Source: Muriicola sp. Z0-33 (GTDB lineage: Bacteria; Bacteroidota; Bacteroidia; Flavobacteriales; Flavobacteriaceae). Taken from it: a stretch of DNA of 64,000 nt. The first letter of the stretch is position 1. Each line of letters starts with the position of its first letter. Shown one piece after another: positions 1 through 8,691 of this stretch. Position numbers and translations under genes: made by a program. The stretch lies in the NCBI RefSeq assembly GCF_026126425.1, contig NZ_JAFMPW010000006.1, positions 62,001-126,000 on the forward strand, given 5' to 3'. The notes beneath the pieces are model-generated. The model saw only the letters and a list, made by a program, of their open reading frames with translations, searched no databases and was not told the DNA's origin.

Positions 1-948
1 AACGTTACCAACAACCTGAGCGGCCTTGTGCTGTGTAAACTGATAAAAATTACACCTTACGGTTTTTAAACGATCAATTTTAATCTCATTTCCAAGGCTA
101 TCCTTCACCAGGTTACCATTTTCGTCTTCAAGGTATTCATATCCGTCCTTGATTTGTTTCTCTTTTATAAGCTGTTTTTCACTTATTTGTTCAGGAGTAA
201 TGTTAATGTTTCTGAAGGCTACCTGCATCTCATAATCATAATCTATATTCTTAAGAGGATTTGCATGATACTCTGTCCATAGATCATTAAGACCATATGT
301 ATTAAAATTCAACAATTCTTCTTCCAGACGCTCAGGAACAATCTGGTCTGTATCATTAACTACATTCACCTTAACATAATCCAATCCCTTTATGTGGGCC
401 AGTTCCATCTTTTCTTTAGTGTCGCTGAAACCCGGGTTGATTTCTTCCAGATACTTAAAATCTTCATAGGCATTCCTATAGTCAAATTTACTAGAGGCAT
501 TGGCCAGTAGATTATTGGCATTGCTATACAAATAATCTGATAATTCCTCTTTTGAAGCAAGGATATCCTCGTCATAATTGTTGAAAGAAAATCTGGCGTT
601 TCTGTTTTCATCAAATATTTGCAAGGGCAATAAGGGTCTAATACGTTCCTGAATATTTTTAAGCTGACTATAAGAAGTATAGATTGCTTCTAAATTAGCC
701 GGATTCCCATCATTTTTTAAAAAAGAGATATTCTGTAATTCTCTTTCAGTATTTTTCTGAAATGCTTCTTCTAAAATTAAGATATAAGGCTGATGGCTCT
801 TTTTATTCTTGTTATCGGAAATATTTCGCAGGGCATTATTGATTGCACTGGTGTAATTACCTGTGTTTACTGCTTCTTGGGTCTTTTTGACCCCTCCGCA
901 AGCGATCAAAAAAACCAATATCGAACTATAAAGTAGTGTTTTTTTCAT
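1..948 (-). CDS. Lipoprotein of unknown function, 3' end cut by window edge
   Basis: An open frame runs from the ATG at 948 to the left edge with no stop, giving 316 visible residues. The N-terminus is a lipoprotein signal: a Lys-rich start, a hydrophobic stretch and the lipobox LIAC with the cysteine near residue 17. The rest is a soluble, charged protein with helical, TPR-like spacing in its first half (NALRNISDNK, EEAFQKNTER). It should be anchored in the outer membrane or periplasm. I do not recognise the family. The next gene upstream on the same strand ends near 1076, so it may share its promoter or have its own in the 127-base gap. Confidence 0.85.
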   Translation of the reverse strand, partial: MKKTLLYSSILVFLIACGGVKKTQEAVNTGNYTSAINNALRNISDNKNKKSHQPYILILEEAFQKNTERELQNISFLKNDGNPANLEAIYTSYSQLKNIQERIRPLLPLQIFDENRNARFSFNNYDEDILASKEELSDYLYSNANNLLANASSKFDYRNAYEDFKYLEEINPGFSDTKEKMELAHIKGLDYVKVNVVNDTDQIVPERLEEELLNFNTYGLNDLWTEYHANPLKNIDYDYEMQVAFRNINITPEQISEKQLIKEKQIKDGYEYLEDENGNLVKDSLGNEIKIDRLKTVRCNFYQFTQHKAAQVVGNV

Positions 949-1075
949 GACGTTATCTTTTATGATTTTGTTGGTTAAATCCAATAGCTGTGCCAAAATG
1001 GACTTTTAACATAACGCAAAACGACTATCTATCGTATAAGTTCGATGAAATCCTTTATATGAATGTATTTTTACC

Positions 1076-2359
1076 TTATTCTGTAGTTAAAGCGGGTAGT
1101 AGTTTAGTGGATACCTCACCGAATCCTATCCGTAAGCCGTCTTTCTCACAAAACCCTTTCAAAGTAACGGTGTCCAGGTCATTGATAGACTTTCTTAATT
1201 CCCCATTGCTTAGCGTAATGGGTTGTGTTCCCTGCCATGCTAACTCTAACATGGAGCCATAGGAATCGGGGGTAGCCCCGGAAATAGTACCACTCCCCAT
1301 CATATCCCCGCTGTTTACTTTACAGCCGTTCACCGTATGATGAGTTAATTGTTGTGCCATTGTCCAGTACATATGCCTGAAATTGGATCGGGTAACCGTG
1401 GTAGGTTCTCCTTTATCGGGTGTAATGGCCACCTCAAGATGTATGTCATAGCTTTTATCACCCTTTTGTTGCAAATAGGGTAGTGGTTCAGGATCCTGAG
1501 CTGGACTAGGGACACGAAAAGGAGTCAGGGCATCCAGGGTGACTATCCAGGGAGATATGGAAGAAGCAAAGTTTTTCGCCAGGAAGGGGCCAAGGGGTAC
1601 ATATTCCCATTTCTGCATATCCCTGGCACTCCAATCGTTGAAAAGCACCAGCCCAAAAATATAATCCTCTGCCTCTTCAATAGGAATGGGCTCACCCATA
1701 ATATTGGCATCAGTAGTGATGAAAGCCATTTCCAATTCAAAATCAACCATTTTGGAGGCGCCGTATACCGGGCTCGTACTTCCTTTTGGAAGCGTTTGCC
1801 CCATTGGCCTTCTTATAGGCGTTCCACTGGGAATAATGGTAGAGCTTCTCCCGTGATAACCTACCGGTATATGTAACCAATTGGGCAACAGGGCATTTTC
1901 CGGATCGCGAAACATCTTGCCTACATTAGTAGCGTGTTCCTTACTGGAATAAAAATCGGTATAATCCCCAATTTGAACAGGAAGTTGCATTTCTACTTCA
2001 TCCATGGTAAACAATACAATTTTCTGATGTTCCTTATTGCCTTGTAGTTCCGGATTTCCACTGTCAAAAATTTCGCTAATACGGTTTCTCACCAATCGCC
2101 AGGTTTTTTTTCCATCGGATATAAAATCGTTTAAGGTGTCCTGTAGAAATATGTCATCGGTAAGCGGAATATCTTTAAAATAACCTAATTGATGCAGTGC
2201 GCCCAGATCTATGGCCTGATCTCCAATCCTTGTACCAATGGTGATTACATCATCTCTTGTCAGGAAAACTCCAAAAGGGATATTTTGAATAGGGAAATCA
2301 GAATTTTGAGGTACGGGAATCCAGGAAGTTTTGTGCGGATCATTAGATTTTTCGGGCAT
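1076..2359 (-). CDS. fahA: Fumarylacetoacetase
   Basis: Hydrolyses fumarylacetoacetate to fumarate and acetoacetate, the last step of tyrosine and homogentisate breakdown, in the cytoplasm. The 427 residues match the full length of eukaryote-type FAH. The metal ligands of the family are visible as D135 (YTDFYSS), E208 and E210 (DFELEMAF) and D242 (NDWSARD). The catalytic His is H142 in KEHATNVG. The blocks PVGYHGRSS and PIRRPMGQ are also typical. It starts with ATG at 2359 and is divergent from glyA. No other tyrosine catabolism gene is in the window. Confidence 0.97.
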   Translation of the reverse strand: MPEKSNDPHKTSWIPVPQNSDFPIQNIPFGVFLTRDDVITIGTRIGDQAIDLGALHQLGYFKDIPLTDDIFLQDTLNDFISDGKKTWRLVRNRISEIFDSGNPELQGNKEHQKIVLFTMDEVEMQLPVQIGDYTDFYSSKEHATNVGKMFRDPENALLPNWLHIPVGYHGRSSTIIPSGTPIRRPMGQTLPKGSTSPVYGASKMVDFELEMAFITTDANIMGEPIPIEEAEDYIFGLVLFNDWSARDMQKWEYVPLGPFLAKNFASSISPWIVTLDALTPFRVPSPAQDPEPLPYLQQKGDKSYDIHLEVAITPDKGEPTTVTRSNFRHMYWTMAQQLTHHTVNGCKVNSGDMMGSGTISGATPDSYGSMLELAWQGTQPITLSNGELRKSINDLDTVTLKGFCEKDGLRIGFGEVSTKLLPALTTE

Positions 2360-2470
2360 AACAGTATTGTTAATTTTCGTTTGATAAATTCCTGATCAAA
2401 TATATTATTTTCTTCTTATTAAAGGTATTCAATTTGTACTTTTACCGATCATTTAACAGAATTGAAAACT

Positions 2471-3742
2471 ATGCAACGCGACCATGAAATTTTTGACCTT
2501 ATAGAAGAGGAAAAAGAAAGACAAATCAACGGTATTGAACTTATAGCCTCCGAAAATTTTACCAGTGAGGCGGTAATGGAGGCTGCCGGATCTGTTTTAA
2601 CTAATAAGTATGCTGAAGGATATCCGGGAAAAAGGTATTATGGAGGATGCGAAGTTGTGGATAAAATAGAACAGTTAGCCATAGACAGGGCCAAAGAATT
2701 GTTTGGTGCTGTTTATGTTAATGTGCAGCCCCACTCGGGATCGCAAGCTAATTCTGCTGTTTTTCATGCCTGCCTTAGCCCGGGAGATACCATTCTTGGT
2801 TTCGATCTTTCGCATGGTGGCCATTTAACTCATGGTTCTCCGGTTAATTTTTCGGGCAAGCTGTATAATCCTGTTTTTTATGGGGTTGAGGAGGCTACCG
2901 GGGTATTGAATTATGACAAAATTCAGGAAATAGCTAATAAGGAGAAGCCTAAATTAATCATTGCCGGTGCTTCTGCCTATAGCAGGGATATGGATTTTAA
3001 AAGGTTTCGTGAAATTGCCGATAGTGTGAACGCCTTATTGCTTGCCGACATTGCTCATCCTGCTGGGTTAATAGCCAAGGGGATATTAAACGATCCTCTT
3101 CCTCATTGTCATGTGGTAACTACAACCACTCATAAGACCCTTAGAGGGCCCAGGGGAGGAATGATTATGATGGGGACAGATTTTGAAAACCCATTTGGCA
3201 TCCGATTGAAAAACGGAAACTTAAGAAAGATGTCTTCGCTGTTGGATCTTGCCGTTTTCCCTGGGAATCAGGGAGGACCATTAGAACATATTATTGCCGC
3301 CAAGGCCATAGCCTTTGGTGAAGCCTTGTCTGATAATTTCCTTCATTATCAGTTGCAGGTCAAGAAAAATGCCGCGGCCATGGCAGCCGCCTTTGTAGAT
3401 AAGGGATATAAAATTATTTCCGGAGGAACAGATAATCATATGATGCTTATAGATCTGAGAAATAAGAATATAACTGGCAAAGATGCTGAAAAAGCCCTGG
3501 TAAATGCGGATATTACAGCAAATAAAAACATGGTTCCTTTTGATGATAAATCTCCTTTTGTTACTTCCGGAATTCGCTTGGGAACTGCTGCAATTACCAC
3601 CAGGGGGCTCTTAGAGGATGAAATGGCAACAATTGTTGATTTCATAGATGAGGTGCTTACCAATCCTGAGGATGACAGCGTCTGTAATTCGGTAAAATTG
3701 CGTGTGAATAAATTAATGGGTCACAGACCTTTATTTAAATAA
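2471..3742 (+). CDS. glyA: Serine hydroxymethyltransferase
   Basis: PLP enzyme converting serine and tetrahydrofolate to glycine and 5,10-methylene-THF; the main source of one-carbon units. The protein has 423 residues from the ATG at 2471. A TTG nine bases earlier is in frame but adds nothing conserved. The PLP lysine is K222 in [14 protein letters not shown]. The substrate-loop signature IELIASENF lies near residue 22 and the tyrosine pair in GKRYYGGCE near residue 56. It is a single gene followed by a symmetric hairpin that separates it from the convergent gene downstream. Confidence 0.97.
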   Translation: MQRDHEIFDLIEEEKERQINGIELIASENFTSEAVMEAAGSVLTNKYAEGYPGKRYYGGCEVVDKIEQLAIDRAKELFGAVYVNVQPHSGSQANSAVFHACLSPGDTILGFDLSHGGHLTHGSPVNFSGKLYNPVFYGVEEATGVLNYDKIQEIANKEKPKLIIAGASAYSRDMDFKRFREIADSVNALLLADIAHPAGLIAKGILNDPLPHCHVVTTTTHKTLRGPRGGMIMMGTDFENPFGIRLKNGNLRKMSSLLDLAVFPGNQGGPLEHIIAAKAIAFGEALSDNFLHYQLQVKKNAAAMAAAFVDKGYKIISGGTDNHMMLIDLRNKNITGKDAEKALVNADITANKNMVPFDDKSPFVTSGIRLGTAAITTRGLLEDEMATIVDFIDEVLTNPEDDSVCNSVKLRVNKLMGHRPLFK

Positions 3743-3756
3743 TAAGAGTGCCGTAA

Positions 3757-3792
3757 ATGGAAAACCAATAGCCCTAAATACTGGTTTTCCAT
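3757..3792. terminator. Bidirectional hairpin after glyA
   Basis: An 11-bp perfect inverted repeat (ATGGAAAACCA at 3757-3767, TGGTTTTCCAT at 3782-3792) with a 14-nt loop lies between the convergent stops of glyA and the next gene. There is no long T run, so a bidirectional terminator is inferred from position and symmetry. Confidence 0.6.
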
Positions 3793-3798
3793 TGTAAA

Positions 3799-4470
3799 TC
3801 AATGATTTAGCATGTACAAGTCGCCAGAAATAATAGATTTGTTGCAAAGATCATAGATCACGGCATCTTCTTCCGAGTCGAAATATAAACCCCAGAAAGC
3901 AAAGTAGTCCTTTTTGCTGCTATTTCCAGAATTTATATTGTTGAGCCTGTCGTCATTTTCGGGAAAATCTTCTTCGAAGACCGGGATGTAAATTTCGTAA
4001 GGAGCCTCAGTTAGTCCTTTTGTGAGGTGTACATAATTTTCAGCTATGGTTTTTATGATATTACCCAACTGCTCCTGAATACTATTGTGATATATTTTTT
4101 TAATAATAATTAAGGAATCGTCCAGCATAATTGTAAGTTCCTCAATATCTATAGGTAAAGTATTAAGTCGTTGTAATTCTATAAGCGAATTGGAAAACGC
4201 TGTTGCCACAGCAGTGGATTCATAATCCTCTGAGATTGCTCCCCAGGTACCTTTTTGAGCATGAAACAGGACTTCTACCAGTTCTATTTTACACTTCATC
4301 TCAATAACCAATTTCGCAAATTGCGTATTAGGAGAGCAATTAAAAATGCTTACTTCGGAAAAATGTTCTTTCTCCAAACTGCGTTTAAATGCGTCTAACC
4401 CTATAATTTGAGGGTTGCTGTCTAATTTCAGTTTGAGATTACTTTTAAAGTTGTTTTGATCTATCCGCAT
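3799..4470 (-). CDS. Unknown acidic cytoplasmic protein, 223 aa
   Basis: I do not recognise this protein. It has no signal peptide or membrane segment and is acidic. It seems to be alpha/beta in the first 110 residues (SEVSIFNCSPNTQFAKLVIEM) and helical afterwards (LIELQRLNTL, IQEQLGNIIKTIAENY), ending in a Trp/Phe-rich tail (DYFAFWGLYFDSEEDA). The ATG at 4470 is the only sensible start. Its upstream region holds several CCATAG/CTATGG half-sites and shares a spaced element with the promoter region of the LytTR gene at 8541. This suggests control by the neighbouring signalling genes. Function unknown. Confidence 0.8.
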   Translation of the reverse strand: MRIDQNNFKSNLKLKLDSNPQIIGLDAFKRSLEKEHFSEVSIFNCSPNTQFAKLVIEMKCKIELVEVLFHAQKGTWGAISEDYESTAVATAFSNSLIELQRLNTLPIDIEELTIMLDDSLIIIKKIYHNSIQEQLGNIIKTIAENYVHLTKGLTEAPYEIYIPVFEEDFPENDDRLNNINSGNSSKKDYFAFWGLYFDSEEDAVIYDLCNKSIISGDLYMLNH

Positions 4471-4475
4471 GCGTC

Positions 4476-4504
4476 ACCATAGTATTAAAATACACTTCTA
4501 TGGT
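4476..4504. promoter_or_regulatory. Inverted repeat ACCATAG-N15-CTATGGT, operator-like
   Basis: ACCATAG at 4476-4482 and its exact complement CTATGGT at 4498-4504 lie just upstream of the ATG at 4470. The same half-site recurs at 4543-4549. Position in the leader or promoter suggests a repressor-type operator; the binding protein is not known. Confidence 0.4.
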
Positions 4505-4531
4505 AAAATTAACGTTAATAGCTTACAGCTC

Positions 4532-4565
4532 ACTATATAAAAACCATAGAATTATTATGGTTTTT
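4532..4565 (-). promoter_or_regulatory. Spaced palindromic element shared with the LytTR promoter (copy 1)
   Basis: Consists of ACTATATA (4532-4539), the 14-mer CCATAGAATTATTA (4544-4557) and GGTTTTT (4559-4565). The same three blocks with the same spacing occur at 8588-8621. Here the core also forms a perfect stem (AAAAACCATA at 4539-4548, TATGGTTTTT at 4556-4565), so it could instead act as a hairpin terminator for the signalling genes upstream. It ends 62 nt upstream of the ATG at 4470. Confidence 0.5.
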
Positions 4566-4640
4566 ATTTTTTTTTTTGATGGTCTGTTGACTTCTAAAGA
4601 GGTTGGGAAGTGCCAAGGTAAAAGGATATATCAGAAAATA

Positions 4641-5309
4641 TTATATAAATCCCCTTTTTCTCGACTCGGTAATCAGGGCCTGATCGTTTTGCTTTTCAAC
4701 CCCAAATAGCATTTTCAATTGCCTTTTTCTATTCTCAATACCGGGTAGAGAAAGTGAGATATGGTTCACCATATCCTTTGTTTTAGTGCCTATGGAAAGG
4801 TAATATAGAATTTTTCTGTCGTTGTCGTCCAGGTGAATATTGTTCGCCATTCGCTTTCGAATAGCCTTCAAGGCCTTCTGTGTATAATAGGGTGGATTGT
4901 CTATGACCGTTCGTACCATGGTTTGAAGGCTTAGTTGGTCTATTTCGGACTTTACCATATAGCCTTCAGGGTCTACACTTTCCAGGATACTATTAATTCG
5001 GTAGTTATCGCTGAACGAGGACATAAATACAATTTTGGACGTTGGAGATACTTCTCTGGCAAAAATTCCCAATTCTTCTCCCGTTTGCTGAGGTTCTTCA
5101 GTGATCTGGGACAGTTGAATATCCAAAAGGATAATGGTAAATGGAATATTCTTGGCTGCATCCTGGATCTTTTGTTTGGCTTCATCAAAGGTTTTGGCCG
5201 TATCCATTTGGACGCTGAAGTTTTCAAATTTCGAATCTTCCAGAATAAACTTGTACCCAAGAGTAGTCATTTCATGATCGTCTACCGCTAAAATTTTAAC
5301 TACATCCAT
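4641..5309 (-). CDS. Response regulator with LuxR/FixJ-like output domain
   Basis: A receiver domain occupies about residues 4-130. Acid pocket D10-D11, phosphoacceptor D63 in IILLDIQL, the Ser/Thr switch near S97 and K120 in GYMVKSE are all present, so it should be phosphorylatable. The C-terminal 65 residues form a diverged helix-turn-helix of the NarL/LuxR type (NDRKILYYLSIGTKTKDMVNHI). It starts 19 nt after the stop of the histidine kinase gene, so the two form a two-component pair in one operon. Targets are unknown. Confidence 0.9.
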   Translation of the reverse strand: MDVVKILAVDDHEMTTLGYKFILEDSKFENFSVQMDTAKTFDEAKQKIQDAAKNIPFTIILLDIQLSQITEEPQQTGEELGIFAREVSPTSKIVFMSSFSDNYRINSILESVDPEGYMVKSEIDQLSLQTMVRTVIDNPPYYTQKALKAIRKRMANNIHLDDNDRKILYYLSIGTKTKDMVNHISLSLPGIENRKRQLKMLFGVEKQNDQALITESRKRGFI

Positions 5310-5328
5310 ATCTTCTGCAGTGCGCTTA

Positions 5329-7428
5329 TTATTTGTCCTTAGACACTAATTCTTTTTCCAAAGGAGATGTCGAATATACTAAAGGAATTTTAATTGTAAC
5401 CAGGGTTCCATCTCCTTTCGCAGAATTCACGGACCAGCTACCATTTATTTTTTCTACCCTGGAGCTGATATTTTTATGACCGATACCTTTTTTCCCTTTT
5501 TTGGGATCAAAACCTTTGCCGTCATCTTCTATTTGCACAAGCAGTACTTCCCCTTCTGCCGTAATATCCAGGAAAATGTTCTTTGCCGATGCATGTTTAA
5601 CACAATTCATTAAACATTCCTGTATAATCCTGTAGAGGTTGATAGTAATATCTGCAGACAGGTTATCCCAATCTATTTGTTCTTCATAGGTGAAACTGTG
5701 CTCTAAAGCAGCAGAATTTCCAACTGAGGTTAACAGTTCCTGGATAGAGATAATAAAGTTATGAAATTTTTGGTAGGCCGCATCGCTCAATTCATGGGAA
5801 ATAGTTCGTATCTCTTCCTGTACCTCCTGCAATTTAGAAATTGCGGATGATCTCATGGCAATAGCGTTTTCGTCTGTTTTTTGGTTAAGGCCCATAAGAA
5901 TCATGCGGGCTCCATTCATTTCTCCAAGAACCCCGTCATGTAGTTCTTCCGAAATCCGTTTTTGTTCAGATTTTTTTCCTTCCTCTATTTTTTGATTTTG
6001 AGCCATCATGAGACTAAAAATCTCGTTATTGGCTTCTTGCTGCTGCTGCTGAAATTTCAGTTTTTGATTCCTGATTCTTTGGGAAATAATTATAAAGATC
6101 AAAAGTGCTAAAAGAAATACCCCTAAAGCAATGCCGATCCACAACTGATTTTGTCTGGCTAAGACCAGATTTTCTGCTTCAACTTCTTCGGTTTCGAACT
6201 GTATGCGGGCAAACTTGTTTCGGACTTGCCGTTCTGCTTTCAACAGGCTATCGTTTAAATCGAAGTAATGAAGGCTAAATTCGGCCGAATTCCCGGGGTT
6301 TATTTTAGGAATCAAGGCCAGAGTTTCCAATAACCGGTCATTATTTTGGCTCAACTCTGCAAACTTTTTGGCTTCTAATGCATGGTGCTGAGCCCTGCCC
6401 GAATCTTTCCTGGCCAGATAAAATTCAGCCAGGTAATAATTGCTACCGGCAAGACCTTCAAGATCGTTCTCATTATTTCTAATATGAAGCGCTTGTTTAA
6501 ATTCACTTTCAATATTTTCAGGGTCACCTGCTTTAAATTTACAATACGCCCAATTATTTAATGCCCTGGCATATAACTTCGGAGTTTTAAATTGCAGGCT
6601 ATCAGTGGATAGCGTCCTTATAAAATTCGTTTTTGCTTCTTCAAAATTACCAAGTTCCCGGTGAACAACCCCAATATTGTTATACATTGCCAATTGAGTT
6701 GTGTTACTTCCCTCAATTTTTTGGAGATACTCAATTGCTGTATTATAATATTCCAAAGCCCGTTCATATTCTCCCAAATCCTTGGTTACTACTCCTAAAA
6801 GGTTAAAACAGCGGTATAGCATGGCATAATCCTCTAATGGTTTTAGAAACTCAATAGCCCTTATCGCGTTGCTTTCACTGCCAGTATAATCCTTTACTCT
6901 TGCTTGTAATCGGGCAATGTCATATAAAGTAATCCCGGCTTCCTCCTCCTGTCTAATGGATATGAAAATTTTTTGTGCATTGTTTAAGTAGAAAAAGGCA
7001 CTGTCTTTTAAATTTTCACGGTTAAAGAATGTACCCAGGTCCCAATCGGTAATTCCTATCCTTAAAGAGTCGTTTAATGCTCGCGCGAGTTTCCTGGTTT
7101 GCCTATTGGATTGCCGGAATTGAAGGGAATCCTGCAGGTCCAGAAAATTCCACTGAATCTTAGTAAGTTGACGGATTTTAGGAGTGTCATCTTGTTTCTT
7201 CTGTACCAGTGAATAGGCCTTATCCAAATAACGTCGCCGGTCATCAACGGAATTGGTGTTATTCTGAGACTGGTCAATAAATAAATCAACACTATCAGTT
7301 TGGGTGGCTGCATTGTCATACCGGCCCGCATTAGACTTGTTTTTACAGGAAAGAGTACAGCACAAAACCACACAAAAAAGAACCGTGAATATTGAAAAAC
7401 AGGAGTAAAAATTTCTCTTTTCAGTCAT
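5329..7428 (-). CDS. TPR sensor histidine kinase, NarX-like (HisKA_3)
   Basis: A 699-residue membrane kinase. The ATG at 7428 is the start (a TTG nine bases upstream is less likely). The N-terminus is a signal with a possible lipobox ending at C28 (TLSCK). About residues 90-380 are tetratricopeptide-like repeats, probably periplasmic. One membrane helix follows at about 430-450, then a Gln-rich coiled coil. The phosphoacceptor is H497 in SEELHDGVLGEMNGARM, typical of the HisKA_3 family. The HATPase domain has an N box (RIIQECLMNCVKHA) and a G box (EDDGKGFDPKKGKKGIG). It is cotranscribed with the response regulator 19 nt downstream. Confidence 0.93.
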   Translation of the reverse strand: MTEKRNFYSCFSIFTVLFCVVLCCTLSCKNKSNAGRYDNAATQTDSVDLFIDQSQNNTNSVDDRRRYLDKAYSLVQKKQDDTPKIRQLTKIQWNFLDLQDSLQFRQSNRQTRKLARALNDSLRIGITDWDLGTFFNRENLKDSAFFYLNNAQKIFISIRQEEEAGITLYDIARLQARVKDYTGSESNAIRAIEFLKPLEDYAMLYRCFNLLGVVTKDLGEYERALEYYNTAIEYLQKIEGSNTTQLAMYNNIGVVHRELGNFEEAKTNFIRTLSTDSLQFKTPKLYARALNNWAYCKFKAGDPENIESEFKQALHIRNNENDLEGLAGSNYYLAEFYLARKDSGRAQHHALEAKKFAELSQNNDRLLETLALIPKINPGNSAEFSLHYFDLNDSLLKAERQVRNKFARIQFETEEVEAENLVLARQNQLWIGIALGVFLLALLIFIIISQRIRNQKLKFQQQQQEANNEIFSLMMAQNQKIEEGKKSEQKRISEELHDGVLGEMNGARMILMGLNQKTDENAIAMRSSAISKLQEVQEEIRTISHELSDAAYQKFHNFIISIQELLTSVGNSAALEHSFTYEEQIDWDNLSADITINLYRIIQECLMNCVKHASAKNIFLDITAEGEVLLVQIEDDGKGFDPKKGKKGIGHKNISSRVEKINGSWSVNSAKGDGTLVTIKIPLVYSTSPLEKELVSKDK

Positions 7429-7498
7429 TACATACAAGATAGAAAAAAAGCCTTAAATGAAATATTTAAGGCAATTGGTTTTATCGTTGTTATAGGGC

Positions 7499-7663
7499 TT
7501 ATCTTCCGCCGCTACCTCCACTTGGTGGAAGATAATCATCATCGCTGGCAGACTTGTCTAATTTGTATAGGGCATCTGTCTCGTCAACAGTATTTTCTGG
7601 TTCGCATGAAATCATTCCTAAACTAAAAATTGCAATTGCTAATACACTTAGTACCTTTTTCAT
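7499..7663 (-). CDS. Small lipoprotein, 54 aa
   Basis: A short frame from the ATG at 7663 to the TAA at 7499. It encodes a lipoprotein signal (MKKVLSVLAIAIFSLGMISC, lipid cysteine C20), an acidic stretch (EPENTVDETDALYKLDKSASDDD) and a Gly/Ser-rich tail ending in GGSGGR. After processing only about 35 residues remain. It lies between the histidine kinase gene and the LytTR gene on the same strand. It could be a surface-exposed or sensed peptide for the neighbouring kinase, but that is inference. The signal sequence makes a chance frame unlikely. Confidence 0.75.
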   Translation of the reverse strand: MKKVLSVLAIAIFSLGMISCEPENTVDETDALYKLDKSASDDDYLPPSGGSGGR

Positions 7664-7809
7664 CTTCTTCTGTTTTTGGGATTATTTGTTTTGATTTGTT
7701 GTTCTGTAGCTAAACTAAGAAGGAGTACCCAAGGGTATTGTGTAAAAGAAAATGTTTTAGTAGATGAACAGCCTTTAGGAGTAATTATACTGTTTCTGTG
7801 AGAATTTAC

Positions 7810-8541
7810 TTAATTAAAGGAGGTAATTGTGTTTTTCGCAAGCAGTGTTTTAAGGTTATCTATGTTTTGCTTGTACGTTTTAGAAAAGGGGAGTTGCGTC
7901 TTTCCGGATTTCAAGGCACAAATAGCCTTGCCGTAATTTATCCTGGAAACATAATGCGTATTTAGAATATAACTCTGGTGAATTCTGATAAAATTATCAG
8001 GGAGTTGTTGTTCAAAGCTCTTTAAGGTCTTAAATGCGCTTATGGTTCGGCCATCGCGCATAATAAAATCCGTTGCATTATTATCGGCCTTTAGATAAAG
8101 GATATCTGCAGTTTCCAGGTATTGAAAATCCTTATACGATTTTAAGCAGAGTGTTTGAGAAACTACCTCTTTCGGCATGTTTTTGCGCAGCTTCAGAATG
8201 GTTTTCCTGATATCAAATTCGCTGTATGGCATTAACCAATAATCGAAGAAGTTATTCTTGAGTGCCTCATACGCGTATTCCTTGCCCCTGGAAATCCCAA
8301 TAACCAATGGTAATTCTTTGACATATTGGTGCAATTGAGTTACCATATGAAAATATTCGTATGCCGTTTCGTTGAGATTAACAAAAACTAAGTCCGGGAG
8401 GTGTTTAAGGATGGCATCCAGGCCGTCATGGCTATTTCTAGCCTGGGCTACACATAAAAAATCCCCGTAGTCTTCCAGATAATGCTCCAATTGGAGCTGG
8501 GAAGTGGCTTCAGAATCTATGATGGTATAGGTGTAGTCCAA
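7810..8541 (-). CDS. LytTR DNA-binding protein with degenerate receiver domain
   Basis: Residues 1-120 have the response-regulator fold but have lost key residues. The phosphoacceptor Asp is N55 (DLVFVNLN), the second acid of the pocket is S10 (IIDSE), and the conserved Lys is M104 (YWLMPY). Residues about 130-240 are a LytTR DNA-binding domain (DILYLKADNNATDF, NFIRIHQSYILN). It therefore probably binds DNA without phosphorylation control. There is no in-frame ATG near the start; an in-frame stop lies three codons upstream of the TTG at 8541, so TTG is the likely start. It may regulate itself and the unknown gene at 4470 through the shared upstream element. Confidence 0.88.
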   Translation of the reverse strand: MDYTYTIIDSEATSQLQLEHYLEDYGDFLCVAQARNSHDGLDAILKHLPDLVFVNLNETAYEYFHMVTQLHQYVKELPLVIGISRGKEYAYEALKNNFFDYWLMPYSEFDIRKTILKLRKNMPKEVVSQTLCLKSYKDFQYLETADILYLKADNNATDFIMRDGRTISAFKTLKSFEQQLPDNFIRIHQSYILNTHYVSRINYGKAICALKSGKTQLPFSKTYKQNIDNLKTLLAKNTITSFN

Positions 8542-8587
8542 TTCAACTTAATTTGAGGTACAAAGTAGTAATACAAAATGAGAAAGT

Positions 8588-8621
8588 ACTATATATTTAC
8601 CATAGAATTATTAAGGTTTTT
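8588..8621 (-). promoter_or_regulatory. Spaced element shared with the gene at 4470 (copy 2)
   Basis: ACTATATA (8588-8595), CCATAGAATTATTA (8600-8613) and GGTTTTT (8615-8621) repeat the blocks found at 4532-4565 with identical spacing; only the 4-nt and 1-nt spacers differ. This copy is a poorer palindrome, so the conservation is better explained by protein binding than by a hairpin. It lies 47 nt upstream of the LytTR gene start. Confidence 0.5.
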
Positions 8622-8691
8622 GTTATAAATCGTTGAAAATGAACTAGATTGAAGGAAATTTCTTTCAAAAATGAAATCTACTACGAACAAA

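Noticed and set aside
4935-5291. 118-codon plus-strand frame inside the response regulator
   Set aside because: Antisense of a well-supported receiver domain; Phe-rich and without a start context.
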